A stretch of DNA of 64,000 bases from Mytilus trossulus (taxonomy: Eukaryota; Mollusca; Bivalvia; Mytilida; Mytilidae). The DNA is taken from the NCBI RefSeq assembly GCF_036588685.1, contig NC_086382.1, positions 63,856,010 to 63,920,009 of the forward strand, read 5' to 3'. Shown piece by piece: positions 11,890-24,738 of the stretch; positions within the stretch are counted from its first letter, which is position 1; the number at the start of each line of letters is the position of its first letter. The notes beneath the pieces are model-generated. The model worked only from the letters and a program-made list of their open reading frames with translations, did no database searches and was not told where the DNA came from. The translations under genes were made by a program, and so were the position numbers.

Positions 11890-14374
11890 AAGTGCATTTT
11901 CTTTAAAGATCTGTAAGGTATATGTGTACATGAATCTTAAAACTGATCGCATTTACACATGATAAATCATTTCTTATTCCAATTTATAACATATTGTAGA
12001 AGTAAAACAAAAGTTTATTCAAAATATATGCATGCATTACTCTGTGCATCATACTTATGCCTCAGCCTACTTTTAATCAAACTGTGGAAGCATTCACATG
12101 AGATATTATATGTGAAAAATATTATTTATTATCATGGCCATAATTTATTAACAACTTTTCATTGATGGTTTTGAATCTGATGCTACATAAGTCATTATAG
12201 TATTATTTTAAATCATCCCTTTTAGCTATATAGTGTACATTTGAATTTTTTGTCTTTACTAATTTGTTTTCTTATGTTTATTTTATATATAGACATAAGA
12301 TTAAATTAAATATGTATTTTTAATATTGATTCACTATGATAATGTGTATCTGAAGTATTTGTGTGTTTGTGTTGATCTTTTCAAATTTTAACACACTTAT
12401 TAAAAAACAATTTACATCAACAGATCAATCTTAATTTTGTGTATTTGATTTTACAACCTGGTGTATATACAATTGAGTATTAATTGAAACCTTTCAGTAA
12501 CTATTGTAACTTCTTTTGTAGATTGATTTACAACTGGCACACATAAGTTGACAGTTAATGCATAAAGAGTGTAGTTTCCATAACATCAAATATGAGGTCT
12601 ATACACAATCAATTGTAAGTATGAATTTTATTATAATGAATGATTCCTGCTAGGGTCCTTCAGTTCTATATTTTATATACCATTTTCTATATTAATCTTT
12701 ATCTATTTTGCCCAGTATTCTCTATTCTTTGTATTTTAACACACCATCATTTTCTTTTATTATCAGTCTTTTCTCAATCTTTAAATATTGCACTTTTGCT
12801 TAAGGGATTATTACATGATTGGTGTATCTATTCTGTTATCACCATCCAGACCCTCAGTTTAGGTGATTATAATTAAGTTATATGGTGTAGTAAGTCACAC
12901 CCACCCCATATTGATTATTAAATTTATATTGATTATTGATAACAAATTGGCAAAGCAATGTGATGGGTAAATATCAGTTATAGAAAGTTGTATTTATAAA
13001 CTTTATTGTACTTTTACAGACAATTCATCAATTAAACTTTGTGTCAAGTTTACTTTTAATTCAAAAATAATTAAGGAATATACATATGTGACAATTTTGA
13101 CTGAAGTTTTCTATGTGTATCATAACATGAATACCAATAACTTTTAAATGCCATTAATGGTTTACATATTTTTTTCAGTACATGCATGAAGATAACATGG
13201 AGGCAATGGTGTCATACAAGTTTAATAGTTTTAACTATGATAGCCTTACTGAAATTTGAAAAAGTAATCAAAGAAAAAGAGTGACCACTTCTGTCTTATG
13301 AAGATCAACATATATACAAGGAAATTGCCAGACAATGTGTAACCATGTATGAGGATAGCTTTAGATATATACATGAAAAATAAGTGAAATCAATGTTTTT
13401 GAGATAAAATCTTGATGACATATAACAAAAATATAACAGTGTTGAATATGAAAACCCCATGGCATGTCACATGTAACTTTGGAATGCAGCAGTTTTCAGT
13501 ATGACACTAAAAGGAAGGATTTCATTACTGTTAAAACTGACTCTTGAACATTGAAGACAGAGAAATAAAGGTTTTACATCAGAGGAAATGACTGTGCACT
13601 TCTTTCTTGAAGGATCAACACACAAAAGGAAATGTTCATATCATTATGCATCATGTGCAGTAGTTGAGATAATTTTGGATATATACATAAAACTGAACTA
13701 AGTGATAATTATAATTCAAACATTATATGTGGTACCTGCATGTACTTACTGGTATATATATTGTAATTCACAACATGTTACATGAATATATAGGAATATT
13801 CTTTGCATGATACATGTGAAATAAAAAAACAACACAAGTAAAGGAATAAGGATTTATCTAGTACATCATTATCATATGAAAACCAGCAGAATGATATATG
13901 TCTACATTTATTATGGATCATGGAAACCTACAAGGAAGTATATTTTGTGTGCATTGTTATATCAGAATTATCAGTTTTAATTCAATGTGACATATGCAAT
14001 GCTTTTTGTTTTAATTTTGAGAAAACTTTTTGAAATGACTGAAAAATTATAAGTTTCTTTGATTTTGAAACCTTTGAAATATCAATAGTCATACTTGTAT
14101 GAAATAGGCAGATAATACTCATACTGAACTCAATGCTTTCACATGCATACAACTTTATTGAATAAACAAATAGTTTTATCTCAAGGAAATTTCTTTTTTT
14201 AATGTTTTTTTTTAATTTACTGTTTTGTACTGGAAAAACTGCAATGAATGAGTGATGCATGTTCAAAAAATGAACATAGCTCTAGAAATTATTGCTTATA
14301 GCTGATATAGTTTTAAAAAAGACCCATTCACACAAATGATGTGACAGTAACTGATCCTTATAATTCAGTGAATT

Positions 14375-14570
14375 AATAAAAATGTGTTTAATCACTGAAC
14401 TAGTATATATTTGTTTAGGGGCCAGCTGGAGGACGCCTCCAGGTGCGGGAATTTCTCGCTACATTGAAGACCTGTTGGTGACCTTCTGCTGTTGTGTTTT
14501 TTTATTTTGGTCGGGTTGTTGTCTCTTTGACACATTCCCCATTTCCATTCTCAATTTTATTAATTAAAAA
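14375..14570 (+). mobile_element. 5'-truncated retroelement 3' tail
   Basis: Near-identical to 38080-38250 and 41325-41495: CACTGAACTAGTATATATTT, GAATTTCTCGCTACATTGAA and the end CCATTTCCATTCTCAATTTT. Because the 38-kb copy follows a Penelope-like reverse transcriptase, this looks like a 5'-truncated insertion of that element. It interrupts the region bounded by the 17-bp inverted repeats. Confidence 0.65.
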
Positions 14571-15984
14571 AACAACATTGAAAAAACTTTAACAGGGCTG
14601 AGCAGATAAATATTTCTCGTAAAACAGGAGTTTGACAGAAGCCTTCAAGGGGTTTCATACTACCATGCAGTTGTGCTTGTTAAAGTGTTTTCCCTATCTG
14701 GAGAATCATTTTGTTTTAGAAATACTGTTTTGCCGTTCGCCATCACGTTATTTCACTATGCTAAACCTTGGTAATCTAAAAGTCGTAAAGACCCTATGAT
14801 ATTAAAATTTAAGGAAGTAAGCAAGATAATTCTTTTGCAATCGGCACACGTATATGTATGTGTAGTTAGAAATGAACATTTGGTTACGAAAACCCTTACA
14901 AAGTATAACGTCAGAGTATCCCCCCTTTTTTCTCTTCGTATGCATGGTGATTCTTTAAAGATTCATGAACAACTTAAGTATGAAAATGTGAAAACAACAA
15001 CATTATTTTACATCTTTAATGTGTTAATCTCTAGTCAGAAACTATCAAAATGTCGATTATTTCTTTCCCGGCATTTTCACACCGAAAAGGGGAATAATCC
15101 ATCTGTCATGATCTAAATCAATTCAGTGTTTAAATGTCACCGAGTAAGGACTTAAATATTATTCATCTATAAAGATTGCATTGGCACACCCCGTTAACAT
15201 TTATTGATCTCTTTAAAACTTGGCATATTTATTCTTGGAAAGCTCACGAATACGAAGATTGCTGTTTCTTATTTTTCAAATGATTACACCATTTCTAAAA
15301 TTGGCAAAATAGTTGACTTTTGGTGTGGCCACGGTTGGACTGTATGTCACTTCTGTGTATTTTCTATTATAAAAGGGCACATTTAAAGAATGAAACAGCT
15401 GTTACGTGAAAGATAACATATTTATCAACCAAATACAACTTTATTTTTATTCATTTGTCTAGTTATATGGGGTGCGCCAGGCTCTTGAAGTTGGACGTTC
15501 ACACGCCATCTTTGAATGGTGCCCGTTACCATGGCAACCAGGTGGGGGGTTCTGAGACACCTTAAATTAAAACTTTGGATGATATTAGGGATGATATAAA
15601 AAAGTTCTGGGTATGGAAGTTTCTCGACAAAAAAATCTAAATAATTTCAAATTTCATTGATTTTTATATGAATAAATAGCCGATTTACTCTCGAACAGCA
15701 TTAACCTACCTGCGAAGTGAATTCGTAGTTATGTTATGTCAATTTTTTAGTGATCTTTTAAACTGACACACATCACTGTTTATACATTTGTAAACGCTGA
15801 CGTAAAAGAAGTTTACTTAGACTGCGTACCTCTGTATTTAGATAATATTGTAATTCGCCTAGTTTTTGTAGTTTTAAGCCCAGTTTTTGATTCGTATTAT
15901 TACAGTTTTCGACTGGTTTACATGCTACTTATTTATATAAATATAAAGTTTAAGAGATGTGGTGCAAAACAATATATATGATCG

Positions 15985-16130
15985 CAAATAAGACAGCTAT
16001 CCACTATAGTCCAAATGAGGCATTAAAAGGTAACCACATGGCCTTCAATAATGTAAATTACAACCATACCGTATAGTCGACTATAACAGGCCGGACACTA
16101 ACGGCACAATTTGTAACAATACAAATTACG
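15985..16130 (-). repeat. Interspersed repeat, reverse copy
   Basis: Contains AATAAGACAGCTATCCACTA and GTAACCACATGGCCTTCAAT, diverged relatives of the repeat at 20095-20240. Confidence 0.45.
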
Positions 16131-16166
16131 AAATCACATATAACAGATATGAACCAACGACACCAC

Positions 16167-17828
16167 CACTGTGCTTAAACGGCCGTGGGTAACTTAAGTT
16201 ACCCACAGCCCAAGATGGAGCCGCCTGGCATCGGTTAGGAAGTTTGCTCCTATATAATGACAATAACATGAATACAAAAGAAATGTTCAGTAATTAAAAA
16301 GTTATATAAATCTTTTAGGGAAACTCTTCAATGTAAAACGTGATTTGTTACTACAAAATAAACGATTACAGCACGATTTTCCAAAAGACGTATGATGTCC
16401 GTAACTTCAAAACAACTAGTCCGTAACTTTTTTCCTTATATAAATAGGGATGTCCGTAACTTTAGCATGATGTCAGTAGCTTTCAACGAATTTTTATTCG
16501 TAGATGTAATTATAAAAAAAAAGAAATGATAAATAACAGAAATACCGAACTCATAGGAAAATTCAAACGGGAAGTCCTTTATGGAATGGCAAAGCCAAAA
16601 GCTCAATTTAACACACCAAACGAATGGAAAACAACAGTCATATTCCTGCCTTGGTACAGGCATTAAAAAGTAAAATTACAAAAATACTGAACTCTGAAGA
16701 AAATTCAAAAAGGAAAGTCCCTTATCAAATGGAAAAATCCAAAGCTCAACCGAATGGATAACAACTGTCATTTTCCTGACATGGTACAGGCATTTTCTTA
16801 TGTAGAAAATTGTACGGCAAAATTACCGTATCGTACCGGCATTCTACTGGCTTTATAGATTGTTAACTGCTTAAGTTTTAGATGACGAGTAATGACATGC
16901 AGGTTATAAATTTCACCATTTCCAACTCTAGAAATTACATTAATTGTGAACATATGAACATCACCTTAGGAGAACAAGTTCGGAGGTCGATCCTTAGCAG
17001 AAATACATATATGAATCAGTCCAAACCTCTAACGAAGATATGTGATTTGATACCCGATCTTATTGAATCCCTGAGGTCAATAAAACTTTTAGAAGATTTA
17101 AAATCTACTTTTGTCGATACATGTATGATAAACTGACACCTGTTCAACACTATAGCCTGTCGTCTACTCCTAGATATTTGCATTTTTTTTTCTCACAATC
17201 AACAACACACCACACTAGATATAGTGAAGAGACCATACATTTCAGTTTGGCTAACAATTCAGAAATCATTTAAAGGAAAGGATATCATTGTTTTCCAAGG
17301 CATCATCACAAGAATGTTAGATAATTTTTGCCATACCGTAAGATCCCGTTTTATCCCGGGAATAATTCTTAAAAATTAAACGGAAATTCGTGACACTCTG
17401 GCTTGCTTTTTTCTCTTGTTTAGTTTGAAGCATATCCTTATTGTATAAATCTATGTAATAGTTAAGGAGTTTGATAGTGTTTATTGTCCTTTTTAAAAGT
17501 GTTGAAATTGTTAATCTTACAATTTTGAAAAAAAGTTACCCACATCCGAAAATAAAGTTACGGACAATCTGATTATTTTTGACTTATAAGTTACGGACAT
17601 CTTATGCATTTTTTAAAAGTTGGCCTTGCGCTAAAGTGAAGTCAAAATTAACAAATTTGTAGTGATGGTAAGTGGTTTCTTTATTCAAAACTCCTATCAA
17701 TATTTACATTGATCATGAAAAACGTTGCAAAAAGTAGATTTCGTATCAATTATAATCTCAACGAGTTTAGAGTCCGCCATCTTGGGCTGTGGGTAAATTA
17801 AGTTACCCACGGCCGTTTAAGCACAGTG
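16167..17828. mobile_element. Non-autonomous DNA transposon, 1.66 kb, 52-bp TIRs
   Basis: Terminal inverted repeats at 16167-16218 and 17777-17828 match over 52 bases with one mismatch. Both begin CACTGTGCTTAAACGGCCG. A perfect 5-bp duplication ACCAC flanks the element (16162-16166 and 17829-17833). Each TIR contains a palindrome centred on CTTAAG (perfect 22 bp at 16185-16206). The word GTCCGTAACT recurs near the left end (about 16397, 16419 and 16451), and its complement AGTTACGGAC occurs twice near the right end. These would be candidate transposase sites. Older repeats lie inside at 16520-16850. The 84-codon frame at 16882-17136 is unrecognised and not a transposase. Superfamily not assigned. 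Confidence 0.85.
16520..16850 (+). repeat. Two copies of a mussel-type repeat inside the transposon
   Basis: Two successive copies carry GGAAAGTCCCTTATCAAATG or its variant, CGAATGGATAACAACTGTCA and TGGTACAGGCATTTTCTTAT. Related to 1330-1490 and 58610-58800. Confidence 0.55.
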
Positions 17829-17833
17829 ACCAC

Positions 17834-19070
17834 TGAGTTTTAGGCTCCTGACTTGGACAGACACGTAGAATGTGGCGGGGTAAAACATTTTTATGAGCGC
17901 TCAACCCTTTCTTCGATAACACCACAGAAACAATATCACATTATTGTACATTATAATTATTAGTATCGATTTATTAGCGTGTGATATACACAATTCATTG
18001 AGTTCAATACACAGTATTTTTATTTGGTTATTTTTAAGTAGGAACGTTTGATAACTATAATAAATAGAATATTTTTTTAATAAACACAAAGTTTAGATTA
18101 AAGTCATTAGGGTACATGTAGTGACATAACAAATGGTAACACATGGTTACACAATTATTATTATTTATTTTTAGTTGTCTCGTGGCAACTGATGGTACTA
18201 TAATCGCAATTGCAATCGATTTATTCCGAAGCCATCTAATAGTAATATGTCCATCAGAGGAGTAAACAGTTCATTCGTACTTTGATTGGCTTTCTCTTCA
18301 TGCATTCACACCTTGTAATTAAATTTATCAATTTTTACGCCATAACAAATTTGATTAATTTGAAAATCAGATGTGTCTGTGATTTCATCTGTTCAGATCT
18401 TTTCTTTACTCTCAGATTTGTAAATTTACCGGCACGATATATTTTATAGCACAACCAGTTAAATATTTTCGTTCAGCGAACGAACTGAAAAGCTTCACGT
18501 TGTGTCGAGCGATTAATGCTACTTTACGATATCTTTACCAAGAAGTTCCGATTACATGTATCTGTGTATTCTTCTATGATTGGTCTGTTCACAATCCTTA
18601 GAGTCAATGCCTGCTCAATGCTCGAAGCCGTGATATACGAGTTACGATAGAGCAGGGAGATCAAAGCGTAGAGAAAGACGATATGTATCAACTGTATGTT
18701 AGATTTTTTTCGACGAAGTCGATATTAATAACATTTTTTTTACCTTTGACCATAATTTCGCTCAACTTGTAACAGTGTGGTCGTTGTCGGTTGTCTGATT
18801 AGACGAACTATTTTGCAAATCTAGGTCTCACGGTTTGTTTAGTATTTTGTTATGTATTGTTGGTGGTAGTTTTAATATAGATTTCGAAGATAAAAAGGTT
18901 TTTTGTTTATTGTAGTACACTACATTATGTTTCAGGAGTAATACTTTTTTCCGTAAAAGAAAATACTTACTTGTGGAAAATTTCTAGTTTTAATACAAGC
19001 TTTTCTAGAACGCCTCAATCCATGCATTTTTTGCCGGTTTTAGAAAACATAGAATTAAGAATGGAAATTG
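17834..19070. other. Intergenic DNA without recognised genes
   Basis: AT-rich sequence. A perfect palindrome-like word TTCGTTCAGCGAACGAA lies near 18470. No coding signal. Confidence 0.5.
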
Positions 19071-19074
19071 AGAC

Positions 19075-19205
19075 TATTTTAAAGAGACATCAACCCGACA
19101 AAAACAAACAACAGTCGAAGGCCACCAATATGTCGTCAACACAGCGAGAAAACCCCGCACACGAAGGCGGACTCAGCTGACCCTTAAATAAAATTGAGTA
19201 TGTAT
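19075..19205 (-). mobile_element. Retroelement 3' tail copy, reverse, diverged
   Basis: Starts AGAATGGAAATTGAGACTAT and includes GAGACATCAACCCGACAAAA, the complement of the tail family (CATTCTCAATTTTATT end). The short frames over it are repeat-derived. Confidence 0.55.
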
Positions 19206-20094
19206 AGGTCAGTGAAAAAGGACGTCTCACTATACTCAAAAGCATATTTATAAAAAAAACAAAAAAACTACACACAGAAAACAAGTTACAGAAAATTTAA
19301 CTAAATAAATGTAAAGTGGTTTGACAGCAATAAATGGCGTGTAATTTGCAATTTTGTAGGGAAATGTGGGCATGCTGGTTAGAAAGGAGAATATAATCTT
19401 GAAAAAAAGATCTCCAGAACACCTCCAAGAGTTTGAAAAAGGTCTTTAACTTGTCATCAACGTGGCCCTTTCCATGAGTCATCGTTTTTACACTTCTGAT
19501 TTCGAACGTACGTACATGTAACTATGCCATTATTACGAAAACTTAACAATTTTTGTAGAGAAAAAGCATACCCCTTCACTATATAATGAACTGTTTCTGG
19601 ACAATGGGATACCGTATTGGGATATCTTTGGAACTCCACCTACTGCCTTTGAACATTTGTCACTTTAAACAACTATTCATTATAATTTTAGACCTTTTCG
19701 TCCAGTTTCAAATTACGATATACCCAGAAGTTTATGGATCACTGAGTAGAACTCTTGCAACATATTTTCTATTACAGATTTTAAACAAAGAGATGAGCAG
19801 ATAGAATAGTAACACCGAACACAACGTACATTTGACCAGTTGTAAGAATGTATGTTAAAATGTGATATATATAAATATATGCAAAAAGATATCATCCGCG
19901 GTATGCATTTCAGAAAGAAGAAAAAAACTCCCTTACATATTGATGATACGATGCTGTAGCGGAATTTGCATTCTACATAGCTATGTTCAGATTGTTTTGT
20001 ATGATTTGTTAGTTTCTTGAAGAATTTACTGTATGTTAGATAATGGTTACCAGAGTTATACACAAAGAATAAAAGACAATATTACATAGAGGAT

Positions 20095-20240
20095 GTGTTC
20101 TGATTGACAATGAGACAACTCTGAATAAAAGACCAAATGACACAGAAATTAACATTTACAGGCCATCTGACGGCCTTCAACAATGAGCAACACTCATACG
20201 GCAGCTGAAAAACCACAAAAACCGACAACAGCGGAATCTA
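20095..20240 (-). repeat. Mussel-type repeat, reverse copy
   Basis: Holds TTGACAATGAGACAACTCTG, GGCCTTCAACAATGAGCAAC and CATACGGCAGCTGAAAA: the reverse complement of the 23645-23795 repeat family. Confidence 0.6.
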
Positions 20241-20454
20241 AGTTGTACTGTGGGTGTTGTTGTGTGTTTGTATATTCTACATTGGTAAAAGGTATAAGGT
20301 GATGATTTACATCTCACAAAACATATTCAACCCTTGTCCCAATTAGGAAGCCTCTGTGTTTTATTTTGATTTTATTTCATTAATATCTTTATTCATTAAT
20401 ATTTTGCATTTTAGTTTGACGTCCATTTTTTTCACTGAACAAGTACACATTTCT

Positions 20455-20605
20455 TACATGCCATCTGAAGTTCACCTCTAGGTGCTGGCTTTTCTCTCCC
20501 AGTGTTGAAGACCCATCGGTTGCCTCAAGCTGCTTTCGGCATTTTTCAAGGGTTGTTGTCTCTTTTACACATTTCCCATATCCTTTCTCAATGCTTTCAT
20601 ATACT
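20455..20605 (+). mobile_element. Retroelement 3' tail copy, old
   Basis: CATCTGAAGTTCACCTCTAG...GGTTGTTGTCTCTTTTACAC...TTTCTCAATGCTTTC is a strongly diverged copy of the tail at 38090-38250. Confidence 0.45.
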
Positions 20606-20609
20606 AGAT

Positions 20610-22235
20610 ATTATTCAGCCCTTATTTTATTTATTTTGTACTTACATTGTATCACAGATCAAATTTATTCGTTCAGTGTAAATATTCTTTTGATTGAATT
20701 TAGCCATTTCGATTTATATTTTTTATATAATAGTGTGTCTTTCTTTGTTGTGATATTACACTATTGTTTCAAATAAGAGTGAATGCTTGGTACCATTCAA
20801 TCGTTCAAAGCCGCCACAATTGTTTGCACTTGTCCTAAGTCATGAATCTTATGTCTAGTAGTTGGCGTTTGTTGATGTGGTTCAAAAGTGTTTTTGTTTC
20901 TCGTTTTTATAAATTAGACCGTTGGAAGTCCCGTTTGAATGGTTTTCAACTAGTTATGTTTGCCTGCTGTTCGATGTGACCCACGACTCTGTATTTGAGA
21001 TAATAAATGGGATTTTTGTGAGTTTTTGCAATGTTTAAATCAGGCTATGTTCTCTGCCAATTACATGCTATGACGCAATAATATAAGGGATAAAAATCAA
21101 ATAATTTCATTAAATCTTGATGACAACAACCTTTTTGGTTGTAAATAACCATGTTTTTATGTTAATACCACAGACACAACTTACTGTGAATTTATAACAA
21201 TTTGGGACATTTTTTTATGTGAAACCATATTGTCAGGGTGGGAAAAGCTAAAAATAACACAAATTCAGGTTTAAGGCTCTAAATTTGCAATATGTGACTG
21301 TGTGCCCCCCAAAAAAATGAAATGTGACTACTATATATCACTTCATATGATCAGTTAAGTAAAAAAAAATCAACTGTTTTCTGAATTTAGGGTTTCACCG
21401 CATTTCCCTTAAAGGTGTCATACCACCAACTAAAAATCCCTATCTGTTCAACCAAATTTTGCAATTTTCACAGCTTTCTAAATATTTTACCTTAAGTTTA
21501 ACTTCATGGAAACCAGGTATATCCTAAATTGTACATGTATCACCTTTCTTCATGCCAATTTTCAACTAATGTTTAAAGTCTTGTAACGAATTTCTGAACT
21601 TGAAAAGCTAGGTACTACCAAAATAACTCCCGGTTTTCTGGAAATCATTAATAAGTGTACTATGTAGCGCATTAATCCTTAACTTGTAATGCAAATTTAT
21701 AGGCAAGTGAATTTTGGCTCAAAATGGTCTAAATATATTTCCCTTTCACCAAAAGTTTTATTTCTGCAAATTCGTTGGTTAGTTAAAGTAAACAATGACA
21801 TCAAAAGCACTATTTTGTGTCAAAGTAGGACTAAATTGGAGGAAGTAATTGGTGGCCTGACACTTAAATGTGTTTGGAATGTTCCACACATACAACTGTA
21901 TGTAGGCATACAGTCATGTGTTATACAGGTGAAACCCTTAATAACAATTCACATTCATTTTGGTCATTATCGTACCTTTTAGTTTACTACTTATGTTCGG
22001 AATTAATTGATACCACACACACTGCCCACGTGTACATTCTTAAGATGTTCTTGAGGATAATTAGCTTAAAACGAGCAACAAGAAAAACGATACAGTGAAA
22101 CATTAAAAAATAGTGTCGACGAGTTGAAAATATAAAACATCTATATTGAAACAAATTTTATTTCGTTCCTAATGAAAAGAATGGTGCAGTTTTTTTTTTT
22201 TTTTAACTTTAATATTATTAATTTTCATTTTCCAA
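20610..22235. other. Intergenic DNA without recognised genes
   Basis: AT-rich. A diverged 'TTGTCCTAAGTCATGAATC' repeat piece lies near 20820-20960 and an unclassified repeat-like stretch begins near 21410 (GTGTCATACCACCAACTAAA). The 97-codon frame at 21689 has no recognisable features. Confidence 0.45.
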
Positions 22236-22239
22236 CTTA

Positions 22240-22410
22240 AAATGTCAAAATGAAAAATGCCCCATATTGGAGCATTTTTCATTTTTTTCAATTCTTAAAA
22301 AGAAATTTAAAAATTGCTCCACGTTGGAGCATTTTCATTTTTCAATATTTAAAGTGAAAATTGAAAAATAATCAACGGTAGAGCATATTTCATTTTTCAA
22401 TATTTAAAAT
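22240..22410 (+). repeat. Degenerate tandem array, GGAGCATTTTTCATTTTTCA
   Basis: Three spaced units with the word TTGGAGCATTTTTCATTTT or close variants, separated by AT-rich spacers of 60 to 70 bases. Related to the array at 7380-7515. Confidence 0.55.
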
Positions 22411-22924
22411 CAAATCGAAAAAAAAGAAAAGGTCAGCAATTTCAATATTTGATTTTTAGAATGAGATTTGAAACATGTTTTTTCGTAAAACATGCAAAAG
22501 GAATATATTAAAATGGTAGATATATTAAACAATTTCAAATACAAATTTATTAATGATTTTTTAAATATCCTCGTGAAAGCAAAAAATGTAAGAGTTTTGT
22601 TTCATTCTTCAAACCAATCAACTTTATATTTTGTAGAGCATTTTGCAGAATCTATTTTTTCAGAATAAAATGACAAATTTGTGACTTGAAATATTCTACA
22701 GGATAGCTGTACGTGAATGAAAGTTTGTAATACTGGTTTCCGAACATAAGCTGTACAGAGAATGAAGTTTAAAAAAATGTAACGAATAAAGCTTAGTGCG
22801 AATATGATAAAAACTCAACAGCTTTTGCATAAATGGCAGCAAGTAATTTATAGAAACATCATGGAGAGTTGACGGTGTATAATAACAATGACCATGACTG
22901 CGATTACGTCGTGGAATAAGTTTT

Positions 22925-23260
22925 AACATTCACTGAGCTTCAGGAAGGAATACCTTAACTATCAACTTTGCCATTGCAACCATACGGTGTGTCAGTTCAA
23001 TATTGTCGAATCCAGTATTCTTTTTTTTTCTACGAAAAGGCGTTGCAAAATTAGGATTATTAGTCCCGTGGTATATTTTTTCGATGATGCGAACTTGCAT
23101 AGACTGGTTAAGAATGTCGCTTGCATCGTGGTTGATTTGTGGTCTTTGGCCACACATATTTTTGTTCAGCCTTCCTGTCGATTCACCGACGTATACCAAT
23201 TCGTCAAGGTTTCACTGCAATCCGAAGACGATATTTATGTTATAGATTTACAATAGACCA
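22925..23260 (-). mobile_element. Penelope-like GIY-YIG-type endonuclease remnant
   Basis: The minus strand reads NIVFGLQ-stop-NLDELVYVGESTGRLNKNMCGQ, then VRIIEKIYH and TNNPNFATPFRRKKK. This matches the C-terminal GIY-YIG domain of Penelope-like elements as I know it from bivalves (YVGE core, RLxKRMxGH, ATPFRRQ). A TGA replaces the expected cysteine codon in LQCNLC, and the middle has a deletion. Dead fragment with no adjacent reverse transcriptase. Confidence 0.65.
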
Positions 23261-23644
23261 CTTTCGAGTTCATCCGTCACCGGAAAAAACTCGTCAATTA
23301 TACGCGCCTTTATGACGTCATTTTACAGATAGAGAGGATCGCCTGTATCCCTGCAATATCAACGTTCATCAAGCGTCTTAGTGATCGTCGTTGTGCAGGA
23401 TAAACTAGAAATAATTATTGTTCTGTAGGTACTTAATGGCAATTCCCTAATGACAGCAGTGTTGATTGTCAATTTAGTTCGTTCAATATAGAATTATAGT
23501 TTTTAAACCACTCGCTCAACATAGGAATGTAAGTAACGACGCCCCATAACGCACAACTGACGCTCACTAAAACCAGAGTTTTTGATGGAAATGCATCGAA
23601 CTCGAAAGTTGTCTATTGAGATCATCGTAACATGAGGGAAAAAA

Positions 23645-23795
23645 AAGACTTTTATAGCTGACTATGCGGTATGAGCTTTGCTCATTGTTGAGGGCCGTAC
23701 GGTGACCTATAGTTGTTAATGTTAATGTTTGTGTCATTTTGGTATTTTATGGATAGTTGTCTCATTGGCAATTATACCACATCTTCTTTTTTATA
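23645..23795 (+). repeat. Mussel-type repeat with polypyrimidine end
   Basis: TATAGCTGACTATGCGGTAT, GAGGGCCGTACGGTGACCTA, and TTGTCTCATTGGCAATTATA before CCACATCTTCTTTTTT. This is the cleanest copy of this widespread family in the window. Class unknown, SINE- or MITE-like. Confidence 0.7.
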
Positions 23796-24257
23796 TTTTC
23801 AGTTAAATTGCTAGAGAATCGTAGCAGCTTCAAGGACTTGCAGAATCGTCATTATGCAGGTTAGTCTATTTTCAATTTTAGAAATAATTTATGTTCCTTA
23901 AGTACCACGAGCACGTTATCTGAATTCCCGTATGACTGAAGAGAGAGCCATCAACAAAACAACATCAATAGAAACAGACAGAATATTTCAGATTTTCATA
24001 GGAATTATACAAACTTCAATCCCATGTAAAATAATCGATATAAATTACTTGATTTTTTACCTGATTTTTATCATTATCATGACTGTTAGGAAGACTAATC
24101 ATTTTCAAAGTTTTGTTTACATTAAAATTGCTAGGTTAACATTCAAGTGTCGCGTATAGATAATATCTATTTGAAAGTATGTGAATTCAGTGAAGAAACT
24201 GCTAAAGTACTAGGTTGGCCTAATATCAACTCCTTTATTTTATGCATACAAAGTCTT

Positions 24258-24738
24258 TCATTTTTTATCAATGATAGCATACTCCACATTGCTATCATTT
24301 GGAGCAGAAATATGTTTAATATTTTGGTCAGTTCTTCCGCTTTTGTCAACAACCGCATACTCGACATAACTGTCTTCAGTCACGTGTTTTAAGGTATTAC
24401 TTGTCTCTTTTTCAGGTCTTTGGGTTTCTGATCTAGGTGTGGTGGCGGATTTTGACTTAATTCTATTGTCAGGTTTTGAACCATCTAACCCGTGTATGTT
24501 AACTATATCAATGGAGCTATAGTTTCCACCATCTACACTGTTATCGCTACCTAAGTTCTGTATCCCAGTTCTTTTTTGTTTTCCCTCTAACTCAACAGTA
24601 TGATAATCCCCTTCCATGATGTCTTGGTGTTCAGATGAATTGTATAAAGTGTTATATTTTAATCCGTCAGAATCATTATTAGTGCAATCTACTTCTGTTT
24701 GTTTTTCAGCACCATTCATATCTTTATTACCTTTTCGC
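24258..24738 (-). CDS. Gene C exon 6, cytoplasmic tail and stop
   Basis: Acceptor tttatgtag. Begins RRKGNKDMNG, a basic stop-transfer start, and runs to stop TGA at 24258-24260. Carries LKYNTL, GDYHTV, GNYSSI, VEYAVV and VEYAII. Near-colinear with gene B exon 6. Confidence 0.88.

Larger units (their letters stand above)
11210..15714. mobile_element. Possible 4.5-kb element with 17-bp terminal inverted repeats
   Basis: CGCAGGTAGGTTAATGC at 11210-11226 is exactly inverted at 15698-15714, and the match resumes for three bases after one mismatch. Inside the left end is a promoter-like stretch, then several kilobases of AT-rich DNA with no long open frame. The largest is 106 codons at 14796-15116, unrecognised. 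No convincing target duplication is visible (flanks CTAAA and AAGTG). It may be a non-autonomous transposon. Chance is not excluded. Confidence 0.35.

Noticed and set aside
14796..15116. 106-codon open frame
   Set aside because: No recognisable domain, odd composition, no paralog, and no splice or promoter support.
16882..17136. 84-codon frame inside the TIR transposon as transposase
   Set aside because: Too short and lacks any catalytic motif I can see; the element is better called non-autonomous.
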